A stretch of DNA of 64,000 bases from Akkermansia muciniphila (GCA_004557455.1 SFDX01000001.1:59581-123580), one strand, 5' to 3'. Shown: positions 1 through 8,963, numbered from the stretch's first letter. Notes: generated by a model from the letters alone, not told the origin. Numbers and translations: made by a program.

Positions 1-1243
1 GGCGGCACAGGGCGTCCTCATCCAGGTTCAAACGACGGCCGCAGCCATCCAGTCGGCGCAGGTTATCAGCATGGCCGCTCCGTGCCACCGTAGCCAACTT
101 CAGGATGGTGACCACCTCCAGCACCGGGGCAACCTGACGCCGGCGGGAGGCCGGGCAAGACACCAACCGTTGTTCCACCCCGGCAAGGGCCTTCTCGGCA
201 GGCTCCGAGGCAAAGGGAGAGAACATGAGAGCCCGCAAATCATCCAGCGCCTGTTGCACGGGATCCAAGGGAGCGATGGGTTGCGGCGGCGTCACAGGCA
301 GCATATCCGCCCGGCGGGTGCTGTATATCCAAGCCCCGCCCAAGCCCAACAACGCAGCAGACACTACCCACACGGCCGACATACCGCGGCGGCGCACGGG
401 GCGGCAGAACACGTCCTCCTCCGCACTTTCCTCATAACGATAATGCCCGTGCTGCCGGTGGGGCGCCGCGCCGGATTCGGCAGACATGCCGCGCACCACG
501 CGCAGGACGCGTCCCCCCATACGAGTCACGGCTTGCTCCAGATCCGAACCGGCGGCGGCCACCATGCGGGAAGTCACGCGGAAGGAATCCGTGCGGCATC
601 CGTAGGTGGTAAAGGTTCTGCCCCAACCCCGTTGCGGGGCCAGAGAGTCGCTCTCGTGCAGCAACTCCAGAGCCGTCTCCGCCCGCGTCTCCTGCGGCAG
701 GGTCAACAGGCATTCCGCATCATACGGCGGTGCCGCCAGCAGCCGCGCACAAGCAGCATTTCCCGTGCAGTCCACCCAAGCGGATTGCCCCTCGGCAGAG
801 GGAAACGCCGCCGGGGTGAGTCCCGGTTCGGTCTCCAAATACTGCGGCCTCCCCTCCCAGCGCTCCGCCCAATAACCGATCTTCCGCAGGGCCAGCACCA
901 ACCCCGCCGGGGTGGGGTGCAGCGGGTTGGAGGCCATGGCGGCCGCCTCCTCGGCAGACAACACGAAGTGATGCGCCAAGTAACAGGCACGTCCCGTGTA
1001 ATCCGCCCCGGCCGGGCCCGTGCAGGTAAAGACATGGAAGATGTGTGCCCCCATCGACACGAGGCGGTAGGAATACTGCGGCCCGATAATGCCGCAATCA
1101 ACGGGCTCCTTCAGCTCGCTGAGGGATACCAGACGATCACACAGCAGCTTGGGCATGGCCACACTGCACGCCACCACGCCGTAGCCGGATGTACCCGGCT
1201 CCAGCAATTCGGCGGCACTTGTGTAGACGAGCTGAAAGGACAT
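1..1243 (-). CDS. GTPase-associated protein 1 (GAP1)-like, partial at left edge
   Basis: Reading from an ATG at 1243 toward the left edge, the frame stays open for 414 codons with no stop, so the gene continues outside the window. The first ~250 residues begin SFQLVYTSAAELLEPG and contain a later RTFTTYGCRTDSFR stretch, which resembles the N-terminal domain of GTPase-associated protein 1 as I know it from GTPase-centred conflict systems. After that come a transmembrane segment (AVWVVSAALLGLGGAWIYS) and a Pro/Ala-rich linker, so the rest may lie outside the membrane. It starts 6 bases after the stop of the upstream GTPase gene, so the two form one operon. Family assignment is from pattern memory, not a search; the membrane-anchored layout is seen directly. 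The other two minus frames here hold only shadow ORFs. Confidence 0.6.
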   Translation of the reverse strand, partial: MSFQLVYTSAAELLEPGTSGYGVVACSVAMPKLLCDRLVSLSELKEPVDCGIIGPQYSYRLVSMGAHIFHVFTCTGPAGADYTGRACYLAHHFVLSAEEAAAMASNPLHPTPAGLVLALRKIGYWAERWEGRPQYLETEPGLTPAAFPSAEGQSAWVDCTGNAACARLLAAPPYDAECLLTLPQETRAETALELLHESDSLAPQRGWGRTFTTYGCRTDSFRVTSRMVAAAGSDLEQAVTRMGGRVLRVVRGMSAESGAAPHRQHGHYRYEESAEEDVFCRPVRRRGMSAVWVVSAALLGLGGAWIYSTRRADMLPVTPPQPIAPLDPVQQALDDLRALMFSPFASEPAEKALAGVEQRLVSCPASRRRQVAPVLEVVTILKLATVARSGHADNLRRLDGCGRRLNLDEDALCR

Positions 1244-1249
1244 GGGAAA

Positions 1250-2989
1250 CTAAGACTGAGCGCAGGGGAAGAGTGACGGCTCGGCGCAACTGAGCACCCA
1301 GAGCAGAGGATCCGTGACGTGGAACGGCTGCACCTGCCCGGAGGCGGGCCCGATGAGTGTGGCCCCCGTGTCCGCATCCCGAAACTCCACGGGCGATTCC
1401 CCCAAGGCGGACACGGCGAAGTAGCGCACGTTGTTCGAGATAGCCTCGGCGTTGGTGCAGATATTCGGGGCCACATTGAACACCAGTTGGCGAATGCGAG
1501 CCGAGTTGATGTTGACATGCTCCGGCACGAACATGCCATTGTACACCAAGGGCAGCAAAGGCTCCGGACCCAACAGGCTGCTCCAGGTATCGCATTTGCC
1601 CACCAACACGGCCAACGGCACGTCCAACTTGGCATCCGGGCCCAGATTCAGACTCTTCCGCAGGCGCATCTCTGCCTCTGCCAACATCGTAGCCTGTCGT
1701 CCGGGCATATGCAGGCAGTGGCGCAGTTGGGGGTCCGGGTTGTCTTTCAACACCGAGCGAAACCCCGGATTGACGGTCGGGTCGAAGAGGAAGAGAATAC
1801 CCGAGGAAACGGAGATATGGCCGGCGGCTGTGTTCTGTGCGGCATCGCGGCCCGGCTCATAATTCTCTCCGGCATTATCATACAGCACAACCGAGTAACT
1901 GCGACTGCCCTTGTTGAGATTGTAGATGAAGGGGCGCGGCATGTGGACAAAGTGTGTACCCACCCACACCCGGCGATAGAGGCTACCCTGCAGCTTGGTC
2001 TTGCCGATGTAGGCTTCCTGCGGTGTCGTGGCGGAGAAGAGGCGCATCCGCATATCATTGAGCGGAGCATTGCCTGCCGGATCTGCATCCCGGAAGGGCA
2101 TCCCGAATTCCCGGGGTAGCTCTACCTCCAGTCGGCCGACCAGCGAGGCCATGTAGTAGGATTTTCCCGCTGCCGGCACCCCCACAATCGAGATGATGTG
2201 CTGTTTGGTGAGGTGGAAGAAAGGCGGTAACTTCATGTGGCAGCAGGGGCAAGCCCAATCCGTGCAGCTGCTGCCGTGCTCGTCCAGGGGGAGCCCACGC
2301 TCATCAAAACGCTCGGGCACAAAGCGCTTCATGGCATCAAAGCCCAGCACATCGTCCCCCACCAAATCCGGGGAGGCGGCAATGGCCAGGGCCTTCTCCG
2401 GGGCAAAGGTGCGCCAGCAACCGGGGCAGCGATACTCACCCGCAGCCGCCTCATCTGCCAGAATGTCTTCCGGCTCTTGGGGGTACAGTCTGCGGTGGTT
2501 AGCCGCGCAAAGCACATCGGCCACATAGAAGGCGCGATCTCCCAGCCCTTCGAAGGTAGCCAACGCTCCGTCCGGCAGGTTATCAGCCAGTTCCGGGAGG
2601 TCCTGCAGGCGGATGGGGCCGGTCCATTGTCCCTCCACGGGGTTGTACACATACCAGCGGTGCGGGTCCAGGACGGAGAAGTCCGGACGCGTGGCGGCAT
2701 CCCCGTACCAGGCCAAGAAGCATCCCCCACCCAGAACGAACAAGTACATGACGCCCGGGCGTATCAGAAAGTCGGTTTTCAGGTGCTCGCCGTTCACGGA
2801 ATAGAGCTCCACCCGACCATGCGGAAAGAAGCGGCACGTCTCGTCCCGCTGGGCAAAGGAGCCGGCCTCATCCATATCCATCACCACGCGAAAGGTGCTG
2901 CTGCGTCCGGCACCGATGGTCATGAAGTTTCCATCGGAGACGCGCAATTTCCCCACGAGGCAGTCATATATGTACAATTGATTATTCAT
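1250..2989 (-). CDS. Zinc-ribbon/GYF-like P-loop GTPase, DO-GTPase-like
   Basis: A 579-residue protein with a full set of GTPase-type motifs: G1 GVPAAGKS (about 270-277), DNAG as the G3 element, GKCD as G4 and a SAL motif as G5. Ahead of the P-loop is a probable zinc ribbon (CPGC at 188-191 and CPCC at 247-250). Before that is a GYF-like segment near 112-160 (WYVYNP..GQWTGPIRL) and an N-terminal region that could be FHA-like. This order (recognition-like N-terminus, Zn ribbon, GTPase) and the adjacent GAP1-like gene fit the double-GTPase (DO-GTPase) proteins proposed as parts of prokaryotic conflict systems. Role as defence or signalling is inference. It is first in its operon and has its own promoter. 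Confidence 0.6.
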   Translation of the reverse strand: MNNQLYIYDCLVGKLRVSDGNFMTIGAGRSSTFRVVMDMDEAGSFAQRDETCRFFPHGRVELYSVNGEHLKTDFLIRPGVMYLFVLGGGCFLAWYGDAATRPDFSVLDPHRWYVYNPVEGQWTGPIRLQDLPELADNLPDGALATFEGLGDRAFYVADVLCAANHRRLYPQEPEDILADEAAAGEYRCPGCWRTFAPEKALAIAASPDLVGDDVLGFDAMKRFVPERFDERGLPLDEHGSSCTDWACPCCHMKLPPFFHLTKQHIISIVGVPAAGKSYYMASLVGRLEVELPREFGMPFRDADPAGNAPLNDMRMRLFSATTPQEAYIGKTKLQGSLYRRVWVGTHFVHMPRPFIYNLNKGSRSYSVVLYDNAGENYEPGRDAAQNTAAGHISVSSGILFLFDPTVNPGFRSVLKDNPDPQLRHCLHMPGRQATMLAEAEMRLRKSLNLGPDAKLDVPLAVLVGKCDTWSSLLGPEPLLPLVYNGMFVPEHVNINSARIRQLVFNVAPNICTNAEAISNNVRYFAVSALGESPVEFRDADTGATLIGPASGQVQPFHVTDPLLWVLSCAEPSLFPCAQS

Positions 2990-3012
2990 ACCGGCGCACA
3001 GGCTCCCTTTCC

Positions 3013-3042
3013 GTTATAGCACAATAGGGGCGCCTGCGTCAA
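3013..3042 (-). promoter_or_regulatory. Promoter of the GTPase/GAP1 operon
   Basis: On the minus strand TTGACG (3037-3042) is followed after 18 bases by TATAAC (3013-3018). The GTPase start codon lies 23 bases further on, leaving a short leader of about 17 bases. Confidence 0.55.
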
Positions 3043-3146
3043 GCGAAAACGGCGGGGAGGGGGCTGTAGGGAGTCGGCTGCGTCATACAAAAGCGCGTTT
3101 TTACGCTCCGGGCGCATTTTTCGCTTTTCTTACGGGCGGGATGGGG

Positions 3147-3167
3147 TATAATGGGGGCGTTAAGGAG
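3147..3167 (+). promoter_or_regulatory. ilvE -10 box and ribosome binding site
   Basis: A perfect TATAAT lies at 3147-3152 and an AAGGAG Shine-Dalgarno at 3162-3167, eight bases before the ilvE ATG. No clear -35 is visible. This is one of the few genes in the window with a textbook ribosome binding site. Confidence 0.55.
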
Positions 3168-3175
3168 CTAAGACC

Positions 3176-4027
3176 ATGAAAATTTGGCTTGATGGAAAGT
3201 TGGTTGACGAAGCGGAGGCACAGGTTTCCGTTTTCGATCACGGTGTTTTGTACGGCGACGGGTGTTTCGAGGGTATTCGTTTTTATTCCGGCAAGGTCTT
3301 CCGGCTGGAGGAGCACATTAAGCGGCTCTTCGACTCCATGCGCTACCTGATGCTCTCGCTACCGTGGAGCTTTGAGGAGGTGTGCCGCGCGACGGAGGAG
3401 ACCGTGGCGGCCAGCGGTCAGCAGGATGGCTACATCCGCTTGGTGGTTACCCGCGGCAAGGGCGACTTGGGGCTGAACCCGCGCAACTGCCCGCAGTCTT
3501 CCATGTTCATTATCGTGCAGAACATCGCACTGTACCCCAAGGAGATGTACGAGAACGGGCTCAGCATCATCACGTCCTCTTACCGCCGCCCGAATCCGGA
3601 TGTGCTCTGCATGCAGGTGAAGAGCCTGAACTACCTGAACGGCATTTCCGCCAAGATTGAAGCCGTTCAGCAGGGCGCGGGTGAGGCTTTGCTGCTCAAT
3701 CAGCAGGGCAATGTGGCGGAGTGCACGGGTGATAACATCTTCATCGTCCGCAACGGCGAGGTCATCACGCCTCCGCTGACGGACGGCGCGCTGGGCGGCA
3801 TTACCCGCCACGCCGTGATGGATCTGTGCGCCGAGCTGGGTATCCCCTGCCGTGTGGCCAGCATCAACCGCTTCGATGTACTCTCTGCCGATGAGTGCTT
3901 CCTGACGGGCACGGCGGCTGAGGTCATCGCGGTGTCATCGCTGGACGGTCGCACGATCGGCACCGGACACGCCGGCCCCATCACCAAGCAGCTGCTGGCG
4001 GGCTACCAGGCCATGGTGCGCCGCTGA
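3176..4027 (+). CDS. ilvE: Branched-chain amino acid aminotransferase
   Basis: A fold-type IV PLP aminotransferase of 283 residues. It would transfer the amino group between glutamate and the 2-oxo acids of leucine, isoleucine and valine in the cytoplasm. Visible hallmarks are the N-terminal FDHGVLYGDGCFEGIRFY block, the PLP-binding lysine in KSLNYLNG (about K149) and the AECTGDNIF motif with the conserved Glu near 182. The start is fixed by AAGGAG eight bases upstream. D-amino acid aminotransferase and aminodeoxychorismate lyase share this fold; length and the N-terminal block favour IlvE. A hairpin follows the gene, so it is probably monocistronic. Confidence 0.85.
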   Translation: MKIWLDGKLVDEAEAQVSVFDHGVLYGDGCFEGIRFYSGKVFRLEEHIKRLFDSMRYLMLSLPWSFEEVCRATEETVAASGQQDGYIRLVVTRGKGDLGLNPRNCPQSSMFIIVQNIALYPKEMYENGLSIITSSYRRPNPDVLCMQVKSLNYLNGISAKIEAVQQGAGEALLLNQQGNVAECTGDNIFIVRNGEVITPPLTDGALGGITRHAVMDLCAELGIPCRVASINRFDVLSADECFLTGTAAEVIAVSSLDGRTIGTGHAGPITKQLLAGYQAMVRR

Positions 4028-4046
4028 GGCATCCTCTCTTCTCATT

Positions 4047-4076
4047 GCCCGCAGGCGGCTCAGGCTGTCTGCGGGC
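4047..4076 (+). terminator. Hairpin after ilvE
   Basis: GCCCGCAG (4047-4054) pairs with CTGCGGGC (4069-4076), followed by a weak T-rich stretch. It ends 16 bases before the Nudix start. Confidence 0.45.
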
Positions 4077-4092
4077 TTGTATCTTTCCGCCG

Positions 4093-4602
4093 ATGAAGGA
4101 GACGCTGTATCAGGGAAAATTCCTGAACATGGCTAAGGAGGGCCGCTGGGAGTTCTGCGAACGGGTGAATAACACGTCCGCTGTGATGATATTTGCTGCC
4201 ACGGAGGATAACCGCGTGCTGCTGGTGGAGGAGATGCGCCCGCCCATCGGCATGCGCTGCATCTGCTTCCCGGCAGGGCTGTGCGGAGACGTTGCGCCCG
4301 AAAGCAGCGGCTCCGCAGCCATGCGTGAGCTCCTAGAGGAGACGGGCTACACGGCAGAGAGCATGCAGTTCCTCTTCACCGGCCCCTCCTCCCCGGGCCT
4401 GACCAGCGAGACTCTTCACTTCTTCCTCGCCCGCGGCCTGCAAAAACGCACCGCAGGCGGCGGTGTCGACGGCGAAAACATCACCGTCCACGAGGTTCCC
4501 CTGACCGACATCGACTCTTGGCTGCAATCCCGCATGGCCGCAGGCATCGCCGTCGACCCGCGCGTGTATACCGGCCTCTACTTCCTGCAACGAGGCGCAT
4601 AA
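4093..4602 (+). CDS. Nudix hydrolase (ADP-ribose pyrophosphatase type)
   Basis: A 169-residue Nudix protein, predicted to hydrolyse a nucleoside diphosphate linked to another group, most likely ADP-ribose or a nucleotide sugar. The Nudix box is recognisable as GDVAPESSGSAAMRELLEET: the REL-EE core is intact, but the first glycine-to-glutamate spacing is one residue short of the consensus GX5E. The chosen start is the ATG at 4093; the frame extends upstream to 4045, but that extension would cover the ilvE hairpin and has no family-like sequence. Substrate cannot be read from the sequence. Confidence 0.75.
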   Translation: MKETLYQGKFLNMAKEGRWEFCERVNNTSAVMIFAATEDNRVLLVEEMRPPIGMRCICFPAGLCGDVAPESSGSAAMRELLEETGYTAESMQFLFTGPSSPGLTSETLHFFLARGLQKRTAGGGVDGENITVHEVPLTDIDSWLQSRMAAGIAVDPRVYTGLYFLQRGA

Positions 4603-4689
4603 GCGGCTGCCCCGACCGAGTCGGGCTCAAGCTGTCGCCTTTTAGTCCCTTTTCTTGAAAATTAGGCTGGATTTTCTGCGGAAAGCGCG

Positions 4690-4695
4690 TATAAT
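4690..4695 (+). promoter_or_regulatory. lysS -10 box next to the start codon
   Basis: TATAAT sits at 4690-4695, only nine bases ahead of the lysS ATG, so the transcript should start at most a few bases before the codon. No convincing -35 was found at the usual distance. Confidence 0.5.
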
Positions 4696-4704
4696 AGCCG
4701 CGCT

Positions 4705-6189
4705 ATGTCTGAAACACCTGCCAATAACGCACCGGGTTCCTCGGAGGAGGAACTGATTGCCGTACGCCGCGAGAAGGTGGAGAAGATCCGCGCCCTGGGG
4801 GTGAATCCTTACGGTGGCCGCTTCGACACCGACACGACCGCGGCCGAGCTCAAGGCCGACTTTGCCGAGGGTAAGCAGGTGAAATTCATCGGGCGCATCA
4901 ATACGCTGCGCGACATGGGCCGCACCCAGTTCTTCAATGTGGGCGATGTGTGTGGGGCTATTCAGTGCATGCTCACCAAGAAGAGTTGCACGGAGGAAAG
5001 TTGGGCCCTCTGGAAGCTGCTGGAGCGCGGCGACTGGGTCGGCATCTCCGGCGAAACCTTCATCACCCGCACCGGGGAGCCCTCCGTGCGCGTGGACAGC
5101 TTCAAGGTGCTCTCCAAGGCCGTTCGCCCCATGCCGGACAAGTTCCACGGCTTGGCGGACTCCGAGATGTGCTACCGCCGCCGCCACTTGGACCTGATGA
5201 GCAACAGCGAGAGTGCAACCCGTTTCGTGCAGCGCTCCCGCATCATCCGCGCCATCCGTGACTTCCTGAACGAGCGTGGCTTCCTAGAGGTAGAGACGCC
5301 CATGTTGCAGGATGTGGCGGGCGGTGCCGCAGCCAAGCCTTTCCTCACCCATTACAATGCCCTTAAAAAGGAGATGAGCCTGCGCATCGCGCCGGAGCTC
5401 TTCCTGAAGCGCCTGATGGTGGGCGGATTCCCCAAGGTGTATGAGCTGAACCGCAACTTCCGTAATGAGGGCACCGACCGTCGTCACAATCCGGAGTTCA
5501 CCGTGCTGGAGGTATACGAGGCCGGCGGCGACTACGAGACCATGGCGGACATGATGGAGGAGCTTATCTGCACGGTGGCGGAGAAGATTTTCGGTACGCT
5601 CACCTTTGACCAATACGATGAGGACGGCAACGTGCGCTGGACGGTGGACCTCTCCCGCCCTTGGAAGCGCGCGGAGTACGCCGATTTGGTGAAAGGCGTA
5701 GCCGGGCAGGATTGGTTTGACCTGACCCCGGAGCAACGCCGCAGCCGTGCCATCAACGACTTGGGTCTCATCATTCACGATGAGCTGGATGACATCGGCG
5801 TGACGCAGCAGGTGTACGAGCGACTGGTGGAAGCCGTGCAGGTGAACCCGCTGTTCGTCTGCCACATGGACCGCGATTTGGTGCCGCTGGCCAAGGCCAA
5901 CCCGGAGAATCCGGACGTGGTGGATGTGTTCGAGCTCGTCATCAACGGCCAGGAGATTTGCCCCGGCTACTCCGAGCAGAATGACCCCGTGGAGCAGCTG
6001 GAGCGCCTGAAGCACCAAGCGGGCGAGGAGACGCAGAAGATCGACTACGACTTCGTGGAGACCCTCGAGTCCGGCATGCCCAGCGCAGGCGGCATCGGCA
6101 TCGGCATCGATCGCCTGTGCATGCTGCTGACGGGCGTGTGCTCCATCCGCGACATCATCCTCTTCCCGCAGCTCAAGAACCGCTCATAA
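4705..6189 (+). CDS. lysS: Lysyl-tRNA synthetase, class II
   Basis: A 494-residue class II aminoacyl-tRNA synthetase that charges tRNA-Lys. The N-terminal part has an OB-fold-like anticodon-binding region (KFIGRINTLRDMGRTQFF). Class II motif 2 is seen as RNFRNEGTDRRHNPEFT and motif 3 as GIGIGIDRLCML near the C-terminus. Length matches bacterial LysS. The start at 4705 agrees with the adjacent -10 box. The PP2C phosphatase gene follows 37 bases later and may be co-transcribed. Confidence 0.93.
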   Translation: MSETPANNAPGSSEEELIAVRREKVEKIRALGVNPYGGRFDTDTTAAELKADFAEGKQVKFIGRINTLRDMGRTQFFNVGDVCGAIQCMLTKKSCTEESWALWKLLERGDWVGISGETFITRTGEPSVRVDSFKVLSKAVRPMPDKFHGLADSEMCYRRRHLDLMSNSESATRFVQRSRIIRAIRDFLNERGFLEVETPMLQDVAGGAAAKPFLTHYNALKKEMSLRIAPELFLKRLMVGGFPKVYELNRNFRNEGTDRRHNPEFTVLEVYEAGGDYETMADMMEELICTVAEKIFGTLTFDQYDEDGNVRWTVDLSRPWKRAEYADLVKGVAGQDWFDLTPEQRRSRAINDLGLIIHDELDDIGVTQQVYERLVEAVQVNPLFVCHMDRDLVPLAKANPENPDVVDVFELVINGQEICPGYSEQNDPVEQLERLKHQAGEETQKIDYDFVETLESGMPSAGGIGIGIDRLCMLLTGVCSIRDIILFPQLKNRS

Positions 6190-6226
6190 ACACCCCGATC
6201 CCGGAGGCTCCTCCTTTCTCTCTGCC

Positions 6227-6952
6227 ATGAATGCCTGCATCTCCCAGTGGATAGGCCGACGTAGCGAGCAGGAGGATGCCTACGCCGTGCGGCATTTCCC
6301 TACGGGGACTCTGGCCATCGTTTGTGACGGCATGGGGGGGCATTGCCATGGGGGGCAAGCTGCCACCCGTGCGGCGGAGGCTTTCGCGACGGCGTTTGCG
6401 GAGCAAGGCGACTGCCCTATGGTGGATCGCCTGCGCGGGGCCTTACACGCTGCTAACGAGGCCGTGGGCGAGCTGTTCGGGCAATGCGACAGCTTCGGCG
6501 GGTGCACCCTGCTGGCGGCCTTTATCGGCGGGAATGTGCTCTGGTGGATCAGCGTGGGGGATTCTCCCCTGCTCCTCTGGCGCCGCGGACGCCTCACACG
6601 GCTCAATGCAGACCATTCCATGCGGAGTCTTTATGCCGATTTGGTACGCACCGGCACGATGACCCATCAGGAGATGCTGCGCAGGGGAAATATGTTACGC
6701 AGTGCAGTGACGGGCGAGAGTATTCCCTTGGTGGATGCTCCCCCCACCCCCTACCCTGTGCTGCCGGGGGACAAGATTATCCTTTGCTCGGATGGGTTGG
6801 ATGATCTGCTTCTGGGTTCTACCCTTCCCCCCTCCACCCGCAAGCTGCTGGACACGAGGGGCGGCAATCCCGCTGCCTTGCTTATCGAGGCATGCCGTGC
6901 CATGAACACGGACTATGCCGACAACGCGACGGCCATTACCCTCGACGTCTAG
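6227..6952 (+). CDS. PP2C-type protein phosphatase
   Basis: A 241-residue stand-alone PP2C (PPM) catalytic domain predicted to remove phosphate from Ser/Thr residues of proteins. Metal-binding motifs are visible: RRSEQEDAY near residue 11, VCDGMGGH near 32-39, CSDGLDDLL and the closing DNATAITL. It has no signal peptide, membrane segment or sensory domain. No matching Hanks-type kinase is in the window. It lies between lysS and coaE-rho; the latter has its own promoter, so linkage is probably with lysS only. Confidence 0.8.
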   Translation: MNACISQWIGRRSEQEDAYAVRHFPTGTLAIVCDGMGGHCHGGQAATRAAEAFATAFAEQGDCPMVDRLRGALHAANEAVGELFGQCDSFGGCTLLAAFIGGNVLWWISVGDSPLLLWRRGRLTRLNADHSMRSLYADLVRTGTMTHQEMLRRGNMLRSAVTGESIPLVDAPPTPYPVLPGDKIILCSDGLDDLLLGSTLPPSTRKLLDTRGGNPAALLIEACRAMNTDYADNATAITLDV

Positions 6953-6984
6953 GCCTCTCTGCGCGCAGATTACACACTTTACAC

Positions 6985-7013
6985 TTGCAACACTCCGGCA
7001 GCCGTGCTACAAT
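6985..7013 (+). promoter_or_regulatory. Promoter of coaE-rho, leaderless
   Basis: TTGCAA (6985-6990), a 17-base spacer and TACAAT (7008-7013). The -10 box ends seven bases before the ATG at 7021, so transcription should start at the start codon itself. Confidence 0.65.
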
Positions 7014-7020
7014 GTGCCGG

Positions 7021-8919
7021 ATGAAGTGTATCGTCATTACAGGCGGCATAGCCTCCGGCAAGTCCACCGTGGTTCAGCTGTTGCAGGAGCTCGGCGGGGA
7101 AGATTTGTGCGTTTTCGACAGTGACCGCACGGTGGCGGAACTGCTGGACGGCGGCACCCTGTCTGCGACATTGGCAGAGACCTTCGGTCCGGAGGCCGTG
7201 GATGCCGACGGCAAGGTGAACAAGGTTTTCCTGCGGGGGATTGTAGCGCATGATGAGGAGGGGCGCGGCAAACTCAATGCAATCATTCATCCGCTTGTGG
7301 CCGAGCGCTTCCGCGCGGCGAAAATTCAGGCGAACAACAGTGGCAAATACCATACCCTGCTGGCAGACATTCCCCTGTACTATGAGACGACCGAGACCTT
7401 CCGCTGCGATCTTGTATGCACCGTTGCGACGACCGAGGATCAGCAGGTGCAGCGTCTGGCGGCCCGTAATGGCTTACCGGAGGAGGAGGCCCGGGCTCTC
7501 ATGGCCGCCCAACTCTCGACAGAGGAGAAGACGGAGCGCGCTGACGTTGTCATCCGAAACACCGGCTCACAGGAGCTGCTGCGTGAACAGGTGGAGCTCT
7601 TTTTCAACGCTGTCTTGGCCGAGGAGGTCACAACTTTCCGTGCCAGAAACTTGGTTTATAATGCGAACGAACTGCGGGCGCTGCCCCTGAACGATCTCCG
7701 CAAGTTGGCCTCGGAAATCCCGGGGAAGGATCTGCGGGACCTCACCCGCGCCGGTTTGGTCAACGCACTCATGCACCATTATCTGGCGCAGGGCAGCAAG
7801 GTGATTATCAGCGGTGTGCTGGAGTTTGTGCCCATGGGTGACTTCTTCCTGCTGAAGGACCCGGCCCGCAGCTTCAAGGCCGGCTCGGATGATGTCTATA
7901 TACCGGCCGATTTGATCAATAATTTCTCTCTGCGTGCGGGCAATATGCTGAAGGTCATGCTGCGCCGCCCGTCCAGCATTAAGAAAGATCGCTACCTAGC
8001 AGCCGGTCGAGTACTGGAGATTGAGGGGAAGCCGGCGGAAGAGTTCCGCCAGGGCAAGGCTTTCGATACACTCACGCCGCTCATCCCTACCCAGCGTCTG
8101 TTGCTGGAGAATCCGGACATCAAAGAGCCGTCCATGCGCGTGCTGGATCTCATCACGCCCGTGGGCATGGGGCAGCGTGCTCTCATCGTGGCTCCGCCGC
8201 GCGGGGGCAAGACGGTGCTGCTCAAGAATATCGCCCGAAGCATTCGCTCCAACTACCCGGAGGCTCACCTGCTCATCTTGCTGCTGGATGAACGCCCGGA
8301 GGAGGTTACGGACTTCTCGGAGTCGGTGGATGCTCCGGTCTATGCCTCGACCTTCGATGAGCCCGCCAAGCGCCATGCGCAACTCAGTGACTTGGTGCTG
8401 GAGCGTGCCAAGCGCCTCGTGGAGCTCGGCAAGGATGTGGTGATCATGCTCGACTCCCTCACTCGACTCTCCCGCGGCTACAATGCTACCCAGAGCGGCG
8501 GCCGAACCATGAGCGGCGGTCTGGGTTCCAACGCGCTCGAGAAGCCGCGCCGGTTCTTCGGCGCAGCCCGTAAGGTGGAGGAGGGTGGCAGCCTCACCAT
8601 CATTGCTACCTGCTTGGTAGAAACGGAGTCCCGCATGGATGAGATTATCTTTGAGGAATTCAAAGGCACCGGCAATATGGAAATCCGCCTCGACCGCGAG
8701 CTCTCCGAGCGCCGCATCTACCCCGCCATCTCCATCCCGCAGAGCGGCACCCGCAACGATGACCGCCTCTATCATCCGGACGAATACTCCCGCATCCTGC
8801 AGCTCCGCCGTCAACTCGCCTCCCTCCCCGGCTGGGAGGGGCTGGAAACCCTGCTGGCTAACATCGCCCGCACCCAAAACAACGCCGAGCTCCTGCTGAA
8901 GGGACTTACCATTCACTGA
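7021..8919 (+). CDS. Fused dephospho-CoA kinase and transcription termination factor Rho
   Basis: A single 632-residue reading frame joins two usually separate enzymes. Residues ~1-200 are a CoaE: Walker A GGIASGKST, the FDSDR acidic site, DIPLYYE and the AAQLSTEEKTERADVVIRN C-terminal block; it would phosphorylate dephospho-CoA in the last step of CoA synthesis. From ~210 a complete Rho follows: N-terminal helix and RNA-binding cold-shock-like region, Walker A APPRGGKT near 391-398, Walker B VVIMLDSLTRL, and the FEEFKGTGNMEI motif. The start at 7021 (MKCIVIT) is chosen because the -10 box overlaps an upstream in-frame ATG at 7012. No frameshift or internal stop separates the halves. Confidence 0.88.
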   Translation: MKCIVITGGIASGKSTVVQLLQELGGEDLCVFDSDRTVAELLDGGTLSATLAETFGPEAVDADGKVNKVFLRGIVAHDEEGRGKLNAIIHPLVAERFRAAKIQANNSGKYHTLLADIPLYYETTETFRCDLVCTVATTEDQQVQRLAARNGLPEEEARALMAAQLSTEEKTERADVVIRNTGSQELLREQVELFFNAVLAEEVTTFRARNLVYNANELRALPLNDLRKLASEIPGKDLRDLTRAGLVNALMHHYLAQGSKVIISGVLEFVPMGDFFLLKDPARSFKAGSDDVYIPADLINNFSLRAGNMLKVMLRRPSSIKKDRYLAAGRVLEIEGKPAEEFRQGKAFDTLTPLIPTQRLLLENPDIKEPSMRVLDLITPVGMGQRALIVAPPRGGKTVLLKNIARSIRSNYPEAHLLILLLDERPEEVTDFSESVDAPVYASTFDEPAKRHAQLSDLVLERAKRLVELGKDVVIMLDSLTRLSRGYNATQSGGRTMSGGLGSNALEKPRRFFGAARKVEEGGSLTIIATCLVETESRMDEIIFEEFKGTGNMEIRLDRELSERRIYPAISIPQSGTRNDDRLYHPDEYSRILQLRRQLASLPGWEGLETLLANIARTQNNAELLLKGLTIH

Positions 8920-8963
8920 CGTGAGGCCCCCTCTCCGGGGCTGATACTCCTAATCATCATCGC

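Noticed and set aside
71..1276. Plus-strand frame of 401 codons at the left edge
   Set aside because: It is antisense to the GAP1-like frame, which is open to the edge, has a plausible domain and a transmembrane helix, and is coupled to the upstream GTPase gene.
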